Part shown: positions 28,329-37,368 of the stretch, piece after piece
How the letters are laid out: each line of letters starts with the position of its first letter
How positions within the stretch are numbered: position 1 is the first letter of the stretch
Assembly: GCA_013122435.1 (NCBI GenBank)
Contig: WYDT01000002.1
Span: forward strand, 186,001 to 250,000
DNA: 64,000 nucleotides
Source: Chloroflexi bacterium AL-N1
GTDB lineage: Bacteria; Chloroflexota; Chloroflexia; Chloroflexales; Roseiflexaceae
Direction: 5' to 3'
Program-made: the position numbers and the translations under genes
The notes under the pieces: generated by a model
Told to the model about the DNA's origin: nothing
What the model saw: the letters and a program-made list of their open reading frames with translations, nothing else
The model's database searches: none

Positions 28329-30392
28329 ATGTCAGCCATATCAATGGAAGAATTTCTGCATGACTTCCGCCAGGAAATACTGGCCGATGCAGAAGCCAAC
28401 ATGGATTTTCTGGAAGCCGAATTCACCCAGAACATTGCGGATGAACTCATTGACTCAGGCGTTATTGATGGATTTGAGCTATGTCACTATCGCCCGGCAA
28501 CCGGCGGTATACGTGTGGATGGCTATTGGTTTAATGACTCATCGCTTGACCTGTTCATCACTGACTTTGCTAACAGGGAAACAGTACAGTCGCTGACCCA
28601 GACTGAGGTTACACAGATATTCAAGCGGCTTGAGAACTTCTTTACCGCAAGTGCTGAGAAAAATCTGTTCGCTAGTCTTGAAGAGACTTCTCAGGGATAC
28701 GGTCTCTCCCGAAATATTGCCGACAGGTGTCATTCCTTCTCTAAAGTGAACTTCTTCCTGCTCTCGGAGCGTGTGCTTAGTGAGCGCCTGAAGGCGCTTG
28801 ATGACAAACAGCATAAAGCGTGGACTTTTTCGTACAATATCTGGGATTTGTCTCGTCTGCATCGCCTTCGGACATCACACGGTGCCCGTGAAGAACTGGA
28901 GATTAACTTTGCTGAGATGATCGGGGATGGGCTTCCCTGCCTTCCTGCCCATCTCACTTCCGCGACTTACAGATCATATCTGGTGGTGATGCCTGCTATA
29001 GTTCTGGCGGAACTCTACGGAAAGTATGGTTCCAGGCTGCTTGAACAGAACGTTCGCAGCTTTCTCCAGGTGAGAGGTAATGTCAACAAGGGCATTCGCG
29101 CAACCATCATGAACGACCCTGAAATGTTCTTTGCCTACAATAATGGCATTACCGCCACCGCCAGAGATGTTGAGACCACAGAAACCGCGAATGGTGTTGT
29201 TATCACTTCTCTCAAGGACCTCCAGATTGTCAACGGCGGTCAGACCACAGCCTCTCTGTTCCACACGAATCGCAGGGATAAGGCATCGCTTGAAAACATC
29301 TTCGTGCAGATGAAGCTTTCAGTGATTGATGAGGAAAAAAGCGAGGAAGTTGTTCCCAGAATTTCCGAGTACGCCAATACACAGAACAAGGTGAATGCAG
29401 CAGATTTCTTCTCAAATCATCCTTTTCATGTGCGTATGGAAGGATTTTCACGCCGACTTTGGGCACCAGCACAGCAGGGCACTCAGCGAGAGACCAAATG
29501 GTTTTATGAAAGAGCGCGAGGACAGTATGCTGACGCTCAGAGCAAGCTAACACCCAGTGAGCAAAAACGGTTTCAGGCAGAGTATCCCAAACCGCAGATG
29601 TTCACGAAAACCGATATCGCCAAATTTGAGAATGTCTGGGATGGTTATCCTGTTTCAGTAAATCGGGGTGCACAGAAGAATTTCGCAAACTATGCTGGAC
29701 GTATCGGTCAGGAATGGGATAGGAAGCCTGACCAGTTCAATGAATTCTATTATAAATGTGCGATTGCGCGCGCGATAATCTTTCGCAGAACGGAAAAGCT
29801 GGTGTCAGCTCAACCCTGGTATAACGGTGGTTACAGAGCGAACATTGTAGCCTACACACTAGCTATGCTGGCAGAAGTGTGTTCCAGACAAGGGCAGGCT
29901 TTTAACTTCATCAGAGTATGGAATCGCCAGGACATAACTTCTGCCACCATACAGGCTATCGAAATCACAGCAAAACTCGTACATGACGACATCATGAATC
30001 CAATGGGCAGCATCCCTAACATCAGCGAATGGTGTAAAAGAGAAGCCTGCTGGCAGCGATTGCAGGGAACAACAGATGTGCTAACGAATCTGCTTCCTGC
30101 CTGTTTCTTTGCGGAGCTGATTTCAGCCGACGAAGTTGAAGATGAAGCCAGATCAGCGATTAAGACACAGAGAATGCAGAATGGGATTGAAGCTCAGAAA
30201 TCAGTATGCGAAATACCTGCCGAGACATGGTCGTCCATCCTGGCACAGGGACAGGAAAAGGGGTTTTACTCACCAAAAGAGGTTGGCATACTGCGGATAG
30301 CTGCTCAGATGCCTGAAAAAATGCCATCAGAAAAGCAGGCTTTTGTTTTACTGAAAATTCTTGAAAAAGCAAGACAGGAAGCGATTTATTAA
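28329..30392 (+). CDS. AIPR family protein (abortive infection phage resistance)
   Basis: A 687-residue protein with the AIPR core between about 255 and 420: F-A-Y-N-N-G-I-T-A-T-A, I-V-N-G-G-Q-T-T-A-S-L-F, I-S-E-Y-A-N-T-Q-N-K-V-N and W-F-Y-E-R-A-R-G-Q-Y. AIPR proteins occur in abortive-infection loci and as last gene of methylase/Z1/DUF4420 cassettes; their biochemical activity is poorly known. The ATG lies 2 bases behind the DUF4420 stop and has GAGAAG in front, so it is translated in the same operon. Full length and intact, it completes the cassette. No terminator is obvious in the next 150 bases. Confidence 0.9.
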   Translation: MSAISMEEFLHDFRQEILADAEANMDFLEAEFTQNIADELIDSGVIDGFELCHYRPATGGIRVDGYWFNDSSLDLFITDFANRETVQSLTQTEVTQIFKRLENFFTASAEKNLFASLEETSQGYGLSRNIADRCHSFSKVNFFLLSERVLSERLKALDDKQHKAWTFSYNIWDLSRLHRLRTSHGAREELEINFAEMIGDGLPCLPAHLTSATYRSYLVVMPAIVLAELYGKYGSRLLEQNVRSFLQVRGNVNKGIRATIMNDPEMFFAYNNGITATARDVETTETANGVVITSLKDLQIVNGGQTTASLFHTNRRDKASLENIFVQMKLSVIDEEKSEEVVPRISEYANTQNKVNAADFFSNHPFHVRMEGFSRRLWAPAQQGTQRETKWFYERARGQYADAQSKLTPSEQKRFQAEYPKPQMFTKTDIAKFENVWDGYPVSVNRGAQKNFANYAGRIGQEWDRKPDQFNEFYYKCAIARAIIFRRTEKLVSAQPWYNGGYRANIVAYTLAMLAEVCSRQGQAFNFIRVWNRQDITSATIQAIEITAKLVHDDIMNPMGSIPNISEWCKREACWQRLQGTTDVLTNLLPACFFAELISADEVEDEARSAIKTQRMQNGIEAQKSVCEIPAETWSSILAQGQEKGFYSPKEVGILRIAAQMPEKMPSEKQAFVLLKILEKARQEAIY

Positions 30393-30556
30393 AGCCCTCC
30401 TTTGTTTCTTTACCTCACAATGAAGAGACAGCAGCCAGATGGTTGCAAAAGCTTTTCTGGAAAGCGCCTCCTCCTGGTCAAAAGCACATGTTTTTGCATA
30501 GCCCTATCCATAAATTCCAATGGTACTCGATGTAAAACTTATTGATTTACACCTTC

Positions 30557-30585
30557 TTGACATACTCGAAAACATGTTCTATCTT
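30557..30585 (+). promoter_or_regulatory. Probable sigma70-type promoter of the AraC-family gene
   Basis: TTGACA (30557-30562) and TATCTT (30580-30585) are separated by exactly 17 bases. The predicted transcript would start about 30 bases before the regulator's ATG. The -35 box is a full consensus match. Confidence 0.5.
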
Positions 30586-30622
30586 GATAAGTAAATAGTT
30601 TTCAAAATACCAGTTGTACTTT

Positions 30623-31438
30623 ATGATTGCTCAATCCTATATTCCCCAACCACCACTGAACAAGTACATAGATGTGTTCTGGTTGTACGAAGATTACACC
30701 CCGACGCACGTAAAAGAACGGGTGCTGCCCTCTGGCACTGTCGAACTGGTGATCAACCTGCGCGATGATATGATTCGCATCTACGAGCCACAAAGCCCTG
30801 AACATTTCCAACAATTTCGCGGGTGTGTGCTATCAGGGGCCCACTCCGAGTTTCTGGTCATCGACACCGTTTGTCAGGCATCTATCATCGGTGTTCATTT
30901 CAAGCCCGGCGGTGCTTTTCCCTTTGTAGATATGCCTGTAGATGCATTAACAAACAGCACGGTGTCGCTTGAGACTCTGTGGGGTCATGCAGCCATGGAA
31001 TTACGAGATCAGTTGATGGAGGCCACAACACCGCAGAGGAGGTTCCAGGTGCTTGAGCGTTTCCTCTTGTTTCGCTTGGCAGACTCTCTTACGCTACATC
31101 CCGCTGTTGCCTTTGCACTTCAGGAATTTCAACGCATACCACATCTGCGTACGATGGCCGTTGTGGCCGAGTCGCTGGGATTTAGTTCACGCCGTTTTAT
31201 TGAACTGTTTCGCCATGAGGTTGGGTTGACGCCCAAGCGCTTTTGTCGCATCCAACGCTTCCAGAAGGTATTACGCTGCATCGAGAATGGTGGACAGATA
31301 GCATGGGCGGATGTTGCAGCGTCGTGCGGCTATTTCGATCAGGCCCACTGCATCAATGACTTTCGTGCGTTCTCCGGTCTTAATCCTACTACCTACTGCG
31401 CTCAAAATGTTGGCCATCGCAACCACGTGCCGCTTTAG
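30623..31438 (+). CDS. AraC-family transcriptional regulator
   Basis: A 271-residue regulator. The N-terminal half (about 1-150) is of the DUF6597 type, recognisable from a Y-I-D-V-F-W start, R-V-L-P-S-G-T-V-E-L-V-I-N and F-K-P-G-G-A-F-P-F. The C-terminal half (about 165-260) holds the two AraC helix-turn-helix units, with M-A-V-V-A-E-S-L-G-F-S-S-R-R-F-I-E-L-F and the signature segment W-A-D-V-A-A-S-C-G-Y-F-D-Q-A-H. The ligand is unknown. The ATG at 30623 is preferred over an in-frame TTG at 30614; neither has a clear ribosome binding site. The targets are not evident; the neighbouring decayed CoA-transferase locus may once have been one. Confidence 0.88.
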   Translation: MIAQSYIPQPPLNKYIDVFWLYEDYTPTHVKERVLPSGTVELVINLRDDMIRIYEPQSPEHFQQFRGCVLSGAHSEFLVIDTVCQASIIGVHFKPGGAFPFVDMPVDALTNSTVSLETLWGHAAMELRDQLMEATTPQRRFQVLERFLLFRLADSLTLHPAVAFALQEFQRIPHLRTMAVVAESLGFSSRRFIELFRHEVGLTPKRFCRIQRFQKVLRCIENGGQIAWADVAASCGYFDQAHCINDFRAFSGLNPTTYCAQNVGHRNHVPL

Positions 31439-31479
31439 TGCTACATCAGTAGCGACTCAGAGTATTTTCCAGTGATTGC

Positions 31480-31845
31480 TCATTCGTCAAAGAACCGTGA
31501 CTCAGACAAGATGATATGTGGCGGAACTAGCGATGCCTCGATCACCATTTTGTGTATCCGTTTCAGATAGGTCTGCACAATACGGTATCCCAGCGCATAC
31601 TCTGCAGCCGGATGCAGACCAAAATCTGTTCCGTGGTATAAGTAACGCTGTAGATGCTCAAAACCAGTCAGCGCCAGTGCATCTTTGAAGATCGCTTTTG
31701 CCTGTGGTAGCTGGGTCTCATCAAATTCCGCTACCCAGGGACCAACCATGACTCACCATACAGTTCCGCAGAAAATGATTCTGCAAGCCCTTCGCCCACG
31801 ATGTATTCACTACCGTTGTATTCATCACCTGGTATTCCAGTCGGT
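31480..31845 (-). pseudogene. Remnant of a DUF2268-type putative zinc protease gene (C-terminal third, frameshifted)
   Basis: Two overlapping reverse-strand frames carry one protein tail. Upstream (31845 to about 31740) reads G-I-P-G-D-E-Y-N-G-S-E-Y-I-V-G-E-G-L-A-E-S-F, and after a shift near 31745 it continues as V-G-P-W-V-A-E-F-D and on to G-Y-R-I-V-Q-T-Y-L-K-R and a stop at 31480. This is the C-terminal part of the DUF2268 family of predicted Zn-dependent proteases. The remaining two thirds, with the HExxH region, are missing. The truncation point coincides with the start of CoA-transferase sequence on the other strand. Confidence 0.7.
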
Positions 31846-31849
31846 CGCC

Positions 31850-32285
31850 GCAGCGCAGAAGGGTGATATTGAATTTGAACTGCTTTCGCAGGGAACACTT
31901 GCTGAGGCACTACAGGCAGGCGGGACTGGTATTGGCGGATTCTACACACCAACTGCTCATGGCACAGTCATTGCCAAAAGTAATGAAATAAAAGAGATCG
32001 ATGGCACGTCTTATGTTTTCCAGAAGGGGATTCGTGGCAATGTTGCATTTGTGCGTGCATGGCGTGGCGACACGGCGGGCAATCTCGTCTATCATATGAC
32101 AGAGCAGAATTTCAACAAAGCTATGGCGACAGCGGCAGAGCTGGTCATTACCGAGGATGAGCAGATTATACCGATTGGCACGTTCGATCCGGATCCATAC
32201 GCCAGGAAATTTTGTTGATTACCTCGTTGAGGCGTACACCACGCTGGAAGAGTTGGGATCATCTGCATCGATTGATGAGGTGTGA
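31850..32285 (+). pseudogene. 3-oxoacid CoA-transferase subunit A gene, 5'-truncated and frameshifted
   Basis: From about 31850 the forward strand encodes the C-terminal part of an AtoD/ScoA-type subunit: Q-G-T-L-A-E-A-L-Q-A-G-G-T-G-I, G-F-Y-T-P-T and the long stretch to P-I-G-T-F-D-P-D. The first 90 or so residues are missing. A one-base shift near 32200 moves the tail (P-G-N-F-V-D-Y-L-V-E and a stop at 32283-32285) into another frame. The family forms heteromeric enzymes that move CoA between succinate or acetate and acetoacetate; the B subunit gene follows with an overlap but is also broken. Confidence 0.8.
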
Positions 32286-32930
32286 GGCGGGTGAATGAGC
32301 AGCGTATGACGATGGCACGCCGTGCATTGCAAGAGTTACAACGTGGTGATGTCGTAAACCTGGGTATTGGTATCCCAACACTGGTGGCCGATCTGATCAT
32401 GCCTGAACACGGAATCATTCTGCACACCGAGAACGGTATGCTCGGCGTTGGTCCTGCCCCTGGGGCTGGTGGCGCAATGGAATATCCGGTCAATGCTGGC
32501 AAAATTCCAGTGACGGACCTCCCCGGCAGTAGCTACTTTGATAGTGCAGATAGCTTCGCGATGATTCGGGGCGGCCATGTTGGTGTGGCGATTATGGGCG
32601 GCTTTCAGGTTGACATAATAGTGGATCTGGCGAACTGGGCTATGCCTGGCAAACTGCTGCTTGGTGTCGTGGCGCCATGGATCTGGCCAGCGAGCCAAAC
32701 GACTGATCATCACCATGACCCACACAAACCCCAACGGAGCCTCGAAGATTGTACCTGAATGTATGCTGCCACTGACCGCAAAGGGCGTGGTGAACATGGT
32801 CATTACTGATCTGGCCATCTTTAAATTTATATCAGGACGTTTGACCTTGACAGAACTCATGCCAAGAGCAACATTGGACGAAGCGCAGGACAAGACCAGC
32901 GCTGATTTTATGGTCAACCTGAAAAACTAA
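32282..32930 (+). pseudogene. 3-oxoacid CoA-transferase subunit B gene with two single-base deletions
   Basis: The GTG at 32282 overlaps the A-subunit stop in the normal way. The frame encodes an AtoA/ScoB-type subunit with V-N-L-G-I-G-I-P-T and the active-site glutamate in [11 protein letters not shown]. Near 32667 and 32692 single bases appear to be missing (G-G-A-M-D-L-A-S-G-A-K is spread over frames); the rest, [10 protein letters not shown] to V-N-L-K-N, is in the frame ending at 32930. The protein would be cut after about 130 correct residues. Together with the A subunit this is a dead locus. Confidence 0.8.
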
Positions 32931-33096
32931 TTATCTAATGATCTGATATTGCTGATTTAGAATTTCTCCGCTGCTTTACAAGACAATTTCTTTCGCTCAC
33001 TTGGCTAATTTGGATGTGCATATTTGCTTCTGATACACTGGAGCCATCCACAAAAATTATAGTATCAATCTGTTCCATTTCTGGGAGAATGATCTT

Positions 33097-33762
33097 ATGT
33101 TACAATCCGATGCGATTGCTGGTAGTGCATTCTATACGCGTACAGCGCTATTTATCTACGATTATTCCGTCCTATGGTTTTCAAATCGGTTTGTTTGGCA
33201 GTGTCCAACTCCGCATCTTCTCACATTCTATAATCAACACCTGACAGATCGTCATCTCGATATTGGGGTTGGCACGGGCTATTTTCTTGGCCACGGAATG
33301 TTTCCGTCATCGAAACCACAGATTACCTTGATTGATCTCAACCGAAACAGTTTGTCTACTGCAGCAAAACGTATTGCTCGGTATTCCCCGGCAATGTGTC
33401 TTGCCAATATCTTGGAACCATTACCGTTAGCTTTGGATCAACAATTTACATCAATGGGGATGGGCTATCTTCTTCATTGTCTTCCTCGGCCAATGGGAGA
33501 GAAGTTTCCCCAGGTACTACAGCATATCCTTCCTTTCCTTGCCAATGATGGAGTCGTTTTTGGGGCAACTATTTTAGGTAGTCCACGACCTACCGGGTTG
33601 GCGGCAACCTTTATGCGTACATACAATCAGAAAAGGATTTTTTCCAATATAGATGACTCCTATGAAGGGTTAGAAGAAGTGCTCCGAAATCACTTCTATA
33701 CCGTGTCGCTCTCCCAGATCGGTCATGTAGGGCTTTTTGCAGGATGGCATAAACGGGTATAA
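33097..33762 (+). CDS. Class I SAM-dependent methyltransferase, first of a tandem pair
   Basis: A 221-residue methyltransferase. The SAM site is H-L-D-I-G-V-G-T-G-Y-F-L-G-H near residues 50-63, followed by the acidic strand end L-I-D-L-N and a motif with M-G-Y-L-L-H-C-L-P. The start has GGGAG about 9 bases upstream. It begins with Y-D-Y-S-V-L-W-F-S-N-R-F-V-W, a phrase shared almost unchanged with the next gene, so the two are paralogues. Members of this type are usually annotated as small-molecule methyltransferases; the substrate is unknown. The gap to the second copy is 34 bases, so they are co-transcribed. Confidence 0.8.
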   Translation: MLQSDAIAGSAFYTRTALFIYDYSVLWFSNRFVWQCPTPHLLTFYNQHLTDRHLDIGVGTGYFLGHGMFPSSKPQITLIDLNRNSLSTAAKRIARYSPAMCLANILEPLPLALDQQFTSMGMGYLLHCLPRPMGEKFPQVLQHILPFLANDGVVFGATILGSPRPTGLAATFMRTYNQKRIFSNIDDSYEGLEEVLRNHFYTVSLSQIGHVGLFAGWHKRV

Positions 33763-33796
33763 TACCCCTGTTTTTTCAATGTAAGGTAAAACTTGT

Positions 33797-34432
33797 ATGG
33801 CTTCAAACAACACCATGCCCCGCACACTCATTCCTGTATACGACTATTCAGTACTTTGGTTCTCAAATACCTTTGTCTGGTGCTGCCCCACTTCAAACCT
33901 CCTCAATTGGTACAACACGCACATCACTTCCAAGCATCTTGATGTGGGACCAGGAAGTGGGTATTTTTTGGAGCACTGCATCTTTCCCATTGAGAGACCG
34001 ACAGTTACCTTGCTTGACCTGAATATCACAAATCTCACACGTGCGGCAAACCGTATAGCCGACTATAATCCACAGATATATGTGGCTGATATACGACAAT
34101 CAGTGCCACTAACACATCCAGTGGACTCAGTGGTATTGAATTATGTTCTTCATGTGGTTCCTAGAGCATTGAAGGAAAAAGGTGATCGCATCTTTACCCA
34201 TATCCGGGAGGCCCTCAGTACCAACGGGATTGTATTTGGGAGTACGATTCTGGGTCGGGAAGTATCACATAACTGGCTTGCACGACGATTTTTAAGCTTC
34301 TACAATGATAAAGGGATTTTTTATAACAGGGATGATACTCCTGTAGATCTTGAACAATCCCTTCGTTCTCACTTTCAATCCTACAGTATCCGTATAGTTG
34401 GAAGTGTTGCTTTGTTTGTAGGACAGGTATGA
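33797..34432 (+). CDS. Class I SAM-dependent methyltransferase, second of a tandem pair
   Basis: A 211-residue protein homologous along its whole length to the preceding gene. It shows Y-D-Y-S-V-L-W-F-S-N, the SAM motif H-L-D-V-G-P-G-S-G-Y-F-L-E, then L-L-D-L-N and L-N-Y-V-L-H-V-V-P, and the same late segment S-F-Y-N-D-K-G-I-F-Y-N. I judge the two copies to be roughly half identical, so the duplication is old and both have been kept. The start is ATG at 33797 with AAGG 11 bases before. The substrate is unknown. A third, unrelated SAM enzyme follows. Confidence 0.8.
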   Translation: MASNNTMPRTLIPVYDYSVLWFSNTFVWCCPTSNLLNWYNTHITSKHLDVGPGSGYFLEHCIFPIERPTVTLLDLNITNLTRAANRIADYNPQIYVADIRQSVPLTHPVDSVVLNYVLHVVPRALKEKGDRIFTHIREALSTNGIVFGSTILGREVSHNWLARRFLSFYNDKGIFYNRDDTPVDLEQSLRSHFQSYSIRIVGSVALFVGQV

Positions 34433-34523
34433 GCAACATATAATGGATTTACTTTTCTGAACAGTGCGGCCGCTGACTCAATCTGATATAATTATAGCTA
34501 CAGCACAACATGGGGGGATACAT

Positions 34524-35309
34524 ATGAATAACCAGAACTCGGATAAACCCAGTTCGGCCAGGATGTACGACTATTGGCTTGGAGGGCACCATCATTCTCC
34601 AATTGATCGCGCCGCCGCACAGGCAATCGAGGGCATGATCGACGCACGTGCACTGGCACAGATCAATCGTCAGTTCTTGAAGGATACTGTGTCATGGATT
34701 GCCCAACAGGGGATTAATCAGTTCATTGATGTCGGTTCAGGTATTCCAACACAAGAGAATGTCCACGAAGTAGCGCAGAAAGTAAACCCCAAAACACGCG
34801 TTGTCTATGTTGATAACGATCCGACCGCGATCATCCATAGCCGCTCCATTTTGGGAGTCAATCACCCGACAGTGGCGATCATCCAGGCGGATATGCGGGA
34901 GCCCAATACCATCCTCACACACTTCGACACCCAACGACTCATCGATTTTTCACAACCAGTTGCTTTGCTCTTTTTTGCGATGCTTCACTTCGTTCCAGAC
35001 AATGAAGAAGTGTACCATTTGATGCGACAGTACCGAGATGCCACAATACGTGGCAGCTACTTAGTTGTCTCGCATGGGGTAGATACGCAACCAAATGATA
35101 CAACTCGTGCAGTAGAACGTGAGTCTGTTCGGCAAATTTATCAAGGTAATGTGGCGATGCGTAGTGTGGATGATGTGCAACCAATATGGGATGGCTATCA
35201 GTTGATGAAACCGGGATTTGTCTCAGCGCAGATATGGAGTGGCAAACAAAAGATGCCGCATGACTATGGTCCTGGTGATATCTATGGAGGTATCGGGCGA
35301 AAACTGTGA
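34524..35309 (+). CDS. SAM-dependent methyltransferase, DUF574 / S-adenosyl methyltransferase family
   Basis: The start at 34524 is chosen for GGGGGA about 7 bases upstream. The 261-residue product has the family's opening S-A-R-M-Y-D-Y-W-L-G-G, then F-L-K-D-T-V-S-W-I-A, the SAM-binding F-I-D-V-G-S-G-I-P-T-Q-E-N-V-H and V-V-Y-V-D-N-D-P. These are hallmarks of PF04672 proteins, which are abundant in actinobacteria and some Chloroflexota. Substrates are not known to me. A perfect TATAAT at 34487-34492, in the gap before the gene, may be a -10 box, though I see no good -35 at the right distance. It is the third methyltransferase in a row. Confidence 0.88.
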   Translation: MNNQNSDKPSSARMYDYWLGGHHHSPIDRAAAQAIEGMIDARALAQINRQFLKDTVSWIAQQGINQFIDVGSGIPTQENVHEVAQKVNPKTRVVYVDNDPTAIIHSRSILGVNHPTVAIIQADMREPNTILTHFDTQRLIDFSQPVALLFFAMLHFVPDNEEVYHLMRQYRDATIRGSYLVVSHGVDTQPNDTTRAVERESVRQIYQGNVAMRSVDDVQPIWDGYQLMKPGFVSAQIWSGKQKMPHDYGPGDIYGGIGRKL

Positions 35310-35415
35310 GTGACGGCACAGGCACATAGCTCGATCAGGTCAATTTTTTCCAATACAACAGTGCGCTCTTTACGTTAGCATGCATTCAAAACATGTGATA
35401 AAGGAGCAAACACGT

Positions 35416-35853
35416 ATGACCATTCCTTCAATTCGACCGGGGTTCTACACGGTGACCCCCTACATTATCGTACAAGATATTGATGCGTTGATCGATTTTG
35501 TGAAACAGGTCTTTGGCGCAACCGAAACACTCCGACTAACAGGGAGTGCGGGTGGATTTCACGTCGAGGTGTCTATAGGCAACTCAATGATGATGTTGGG
35601 TGGTGGTGGGGCCTGGGAGGGTACGCCCATCCCTGCAGCACTCTATGTCTATGTGGATGATGTTGATGCGGTATACCAGCGTGCGCTTCAATCCGGTGCG
35701 ACAACGCTCATGGAGCCTACCAACGAATCTGATGGTGATCGTCGCGGTGGTGTGCAGGACCCATTTGGAAACCAATGGTTTATTGCCACCCACATAGAAG
35801 ATGTTTCGACTGAGGAGATGACCCGCCGCTGGGCTTCTATGCAACAAACCTAG
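35416..35853 (+). CDS. VOC superfamily (glyoxalase/bleomycin resistance-like) protein, PhnB-like
   Basis: The start at 35416 has AAGGAG 9 bases upstream. The 145-residue protein shows the two-module beta-alpha-beta-beta-beta pattern of VOC proteins: V-T-P-Y-I-I-V-Q-D-I-D-A-L-I-D-F near the start, L-Y-V-Y-V-D-D-V-D-A-V-Y in the second half and the typical D-P-F-G-N-Q-W-F-I-A-T-H end. The length and the closing motif fit the PhnB/YdcJ-like branch. Such proteins bind a metal and act on small molecules or bind drugs; which applies here cannot be told. Confidence 0.88.
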   Translation: MTIPSIRPGFYTVTPYIIVQDIDALIDFVKQVFGATETLRLTGSAGGFHVEVSIGNSMMMLGGGGAWEGTPIPAALYVYVDDVDAVYQRALQSGATTLMEPTNESDGDRRGGVQDPFGNQWFIATHIEDVSTEEMTRRWASMQQT

Positions 35854-35874
35854 TTTGTAAAACTCCCAGATACG

Positions 35875-37368
35875 CTATGACCACTCACGGACACGTTCAA
35901 GGGCACGATGCCATACAACCAACCGATTGTCACGTGTTGCAGTGCTGAGTTGTGGCTCAAAGATAGTCTCTGTTGCTGCGAGGCGTGGCAGTGCATCTAT
36001 GCTTGACCACACCGATGAGCCTAATCCTGCTAGCAGAGCTGCAGCACGCACACTCGTTTCAGTATTAGATGCTCGTGCAATTGGTACTCCCAGAATATCT
36101 GCTTGTATCTGACATGCAAGATCACTGGCAGCTACGCCACCACCAACATGCAGACGGTTAATGGATAACCCTGTTTCTGTCTGAATCGTTGTTAGAATAT
36201 CGTAGATCTGATAGCCGAGTGCGTCAAGAAAGGCCCGTGCGATATGGGCAGGTGTCGTGTCGAGCGTCATGCCGAGCAATGTTCCACGTGCTGTCCGATC
36301 TTCTAGTGGAACGCCAAGGCCAGTGAAAGCGGGGATAAAGACAACCCCGGCGGCATCAGGAACAGTCTGGGCGAGAGGACCTAGCTGGGTTGCATCAGGA
36401 AGCCATCCCATTTGTTCCTGCATCCACCGTACCACCGCACCAGTTACCGTGGTATCGGCTTCAACACAGTATGTAGTGACCCCATCAAGTTCCCAACCAA
36501 TATAGATTTTAGGGATGCCTTGTGGCGGCGCGGTTGCTCCTGCAACGACACTGACAAAAGAAGCCGTTCCGTGAGTGCAGGAGGCTTGGCCTGGTTTATG
36601 ACAATCATAGCCAAACAGCGCGGCCTGCTGATCGCTAATCATGGCTAATACTGGCACAGCAGCGCGATCACCGTGATGATCGACAATGTCGATTTCCCCA
36701 AAATGCGAGAGTGTTGATACTGGGGTCGGGAGTGCAGCACGAGGAATTTGTAAATGTTCGATCCAAGCATCCCATAACTGTTTGCGTCGAAAATCCAGCA
36801 CAGTCATTCCCTGCATCAGTGAATAGTCCAGTGCATGTTGGGTGGGCTTGCCAAGTGCTTGTATAAGCCATCCTGGAACAAGTGACACCGCAAGACGACC
36901 TTCCAGCGCAGCGCTCCGAAAGGCACTATCGTGTCGCATGCGCCAGGCCATATGCATAGCAGAGCAGTATGGCCCAGGGAACTGACCCAGTCGCTCACGC
37001 CGCTCTCCGGCATGTTCCCAGGTATCGATTTCAGCAACCAGAGGAACCGTTCGTAGATCCTGCCAGGTGATGGCATTGCCAATCGGTTTGCCACTCTGTT
37101 GATCCCACGCAATGACGGTGTCACGCTGGGAGGTTATCCCACACGCAATAATGGCATGTGCAGGACAGCGCGCCTGGGCCAGCGCACGCTGTATGACTTG
37201 ACGCACACTCTCGGCAATATCCTGAGGAGATTGTTCAACCCAGCCTGGCTGCGGATAGATTCGCTGAACGGGTTGGTACCCATAGCCAACGATGGTGCTA
37301 TTGCTATCGAGGATCATGGCTCGGCTACCACTGCTGCCCTGATCGACTCCAAGAACGTATTGTTGCAT
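35875..37368 (-). CDS. FGGY-family carbohydrate kinase, probably glycerol kinase-like
   Basis: A 497-residue kinase of the usual family length. The N-terminal phosphate-binding motif G-V-D-Q-G-S-S-G-S-R is present, followed by P-G-W-V-E-Q-S-P, G-I-T-S-Q-R-D-T-V-I-A-W-D, W-Q-D-L-R-T, a second-domain H-G-T-A-S-F and the adenosine-binding G-G-G-V-A-A-S-D. The Q-R-D-T and W-Q-D motifs are nearest to glycerol kinases (which have Q-R-E-T and W-Q-D-R-R-T), but the substitutions leave room for another polyol or sugar. It phosphorylates its substrate with ATP in the cytoplasm. GAGGT about 11 bases upstream is the ribosome binding site. The gene is convergent with the VOC gene. No transporter or glycerol dehydrogenase gene is near. 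Confidence 0.85.
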   Translation of the reverse strand: MQQYVLGVDQGSSGSRAMILDSNSTIVGYGYQPVQRIYPQPGWVEQSPQDIAESVRQVIQRALAQARCPAHAIIACGITSQRDTVIAWDQQSGKPIGNAITWQDLRTVPLVAEIDTWEHAGERRERLGQFPGPYCSAMHMAWRMRHDSAFRSAALEGRLAVSLVPGWLIQALGKPTQHALDYSLMQGMTVLDFRRKQLWDAWIEHLQIPRAALPTPVSTLSHFGEIDIVDHHGDRAAVPVLAMISDQQAALFGYDCHKPGQASCTHGTASFVSVVAGATAPPQGIPKIYIGWELDGVTTYCVEADTTVTGAVVRWMQEQMGWLPDATQLGPLAQTVPDAAGVVFIPAFTGLGVPLEDRTARGTLLGMTLDTTPAHIARAFLDALGYQIYDILTTIQTETGLSINRLHVGGGVAASDLACQIQADILGVPIARASNTETSVRAAALLAGLGSSVWSSIDALPRLAATETIFEPQLSTATRDNRLVVWHRALERVREWS

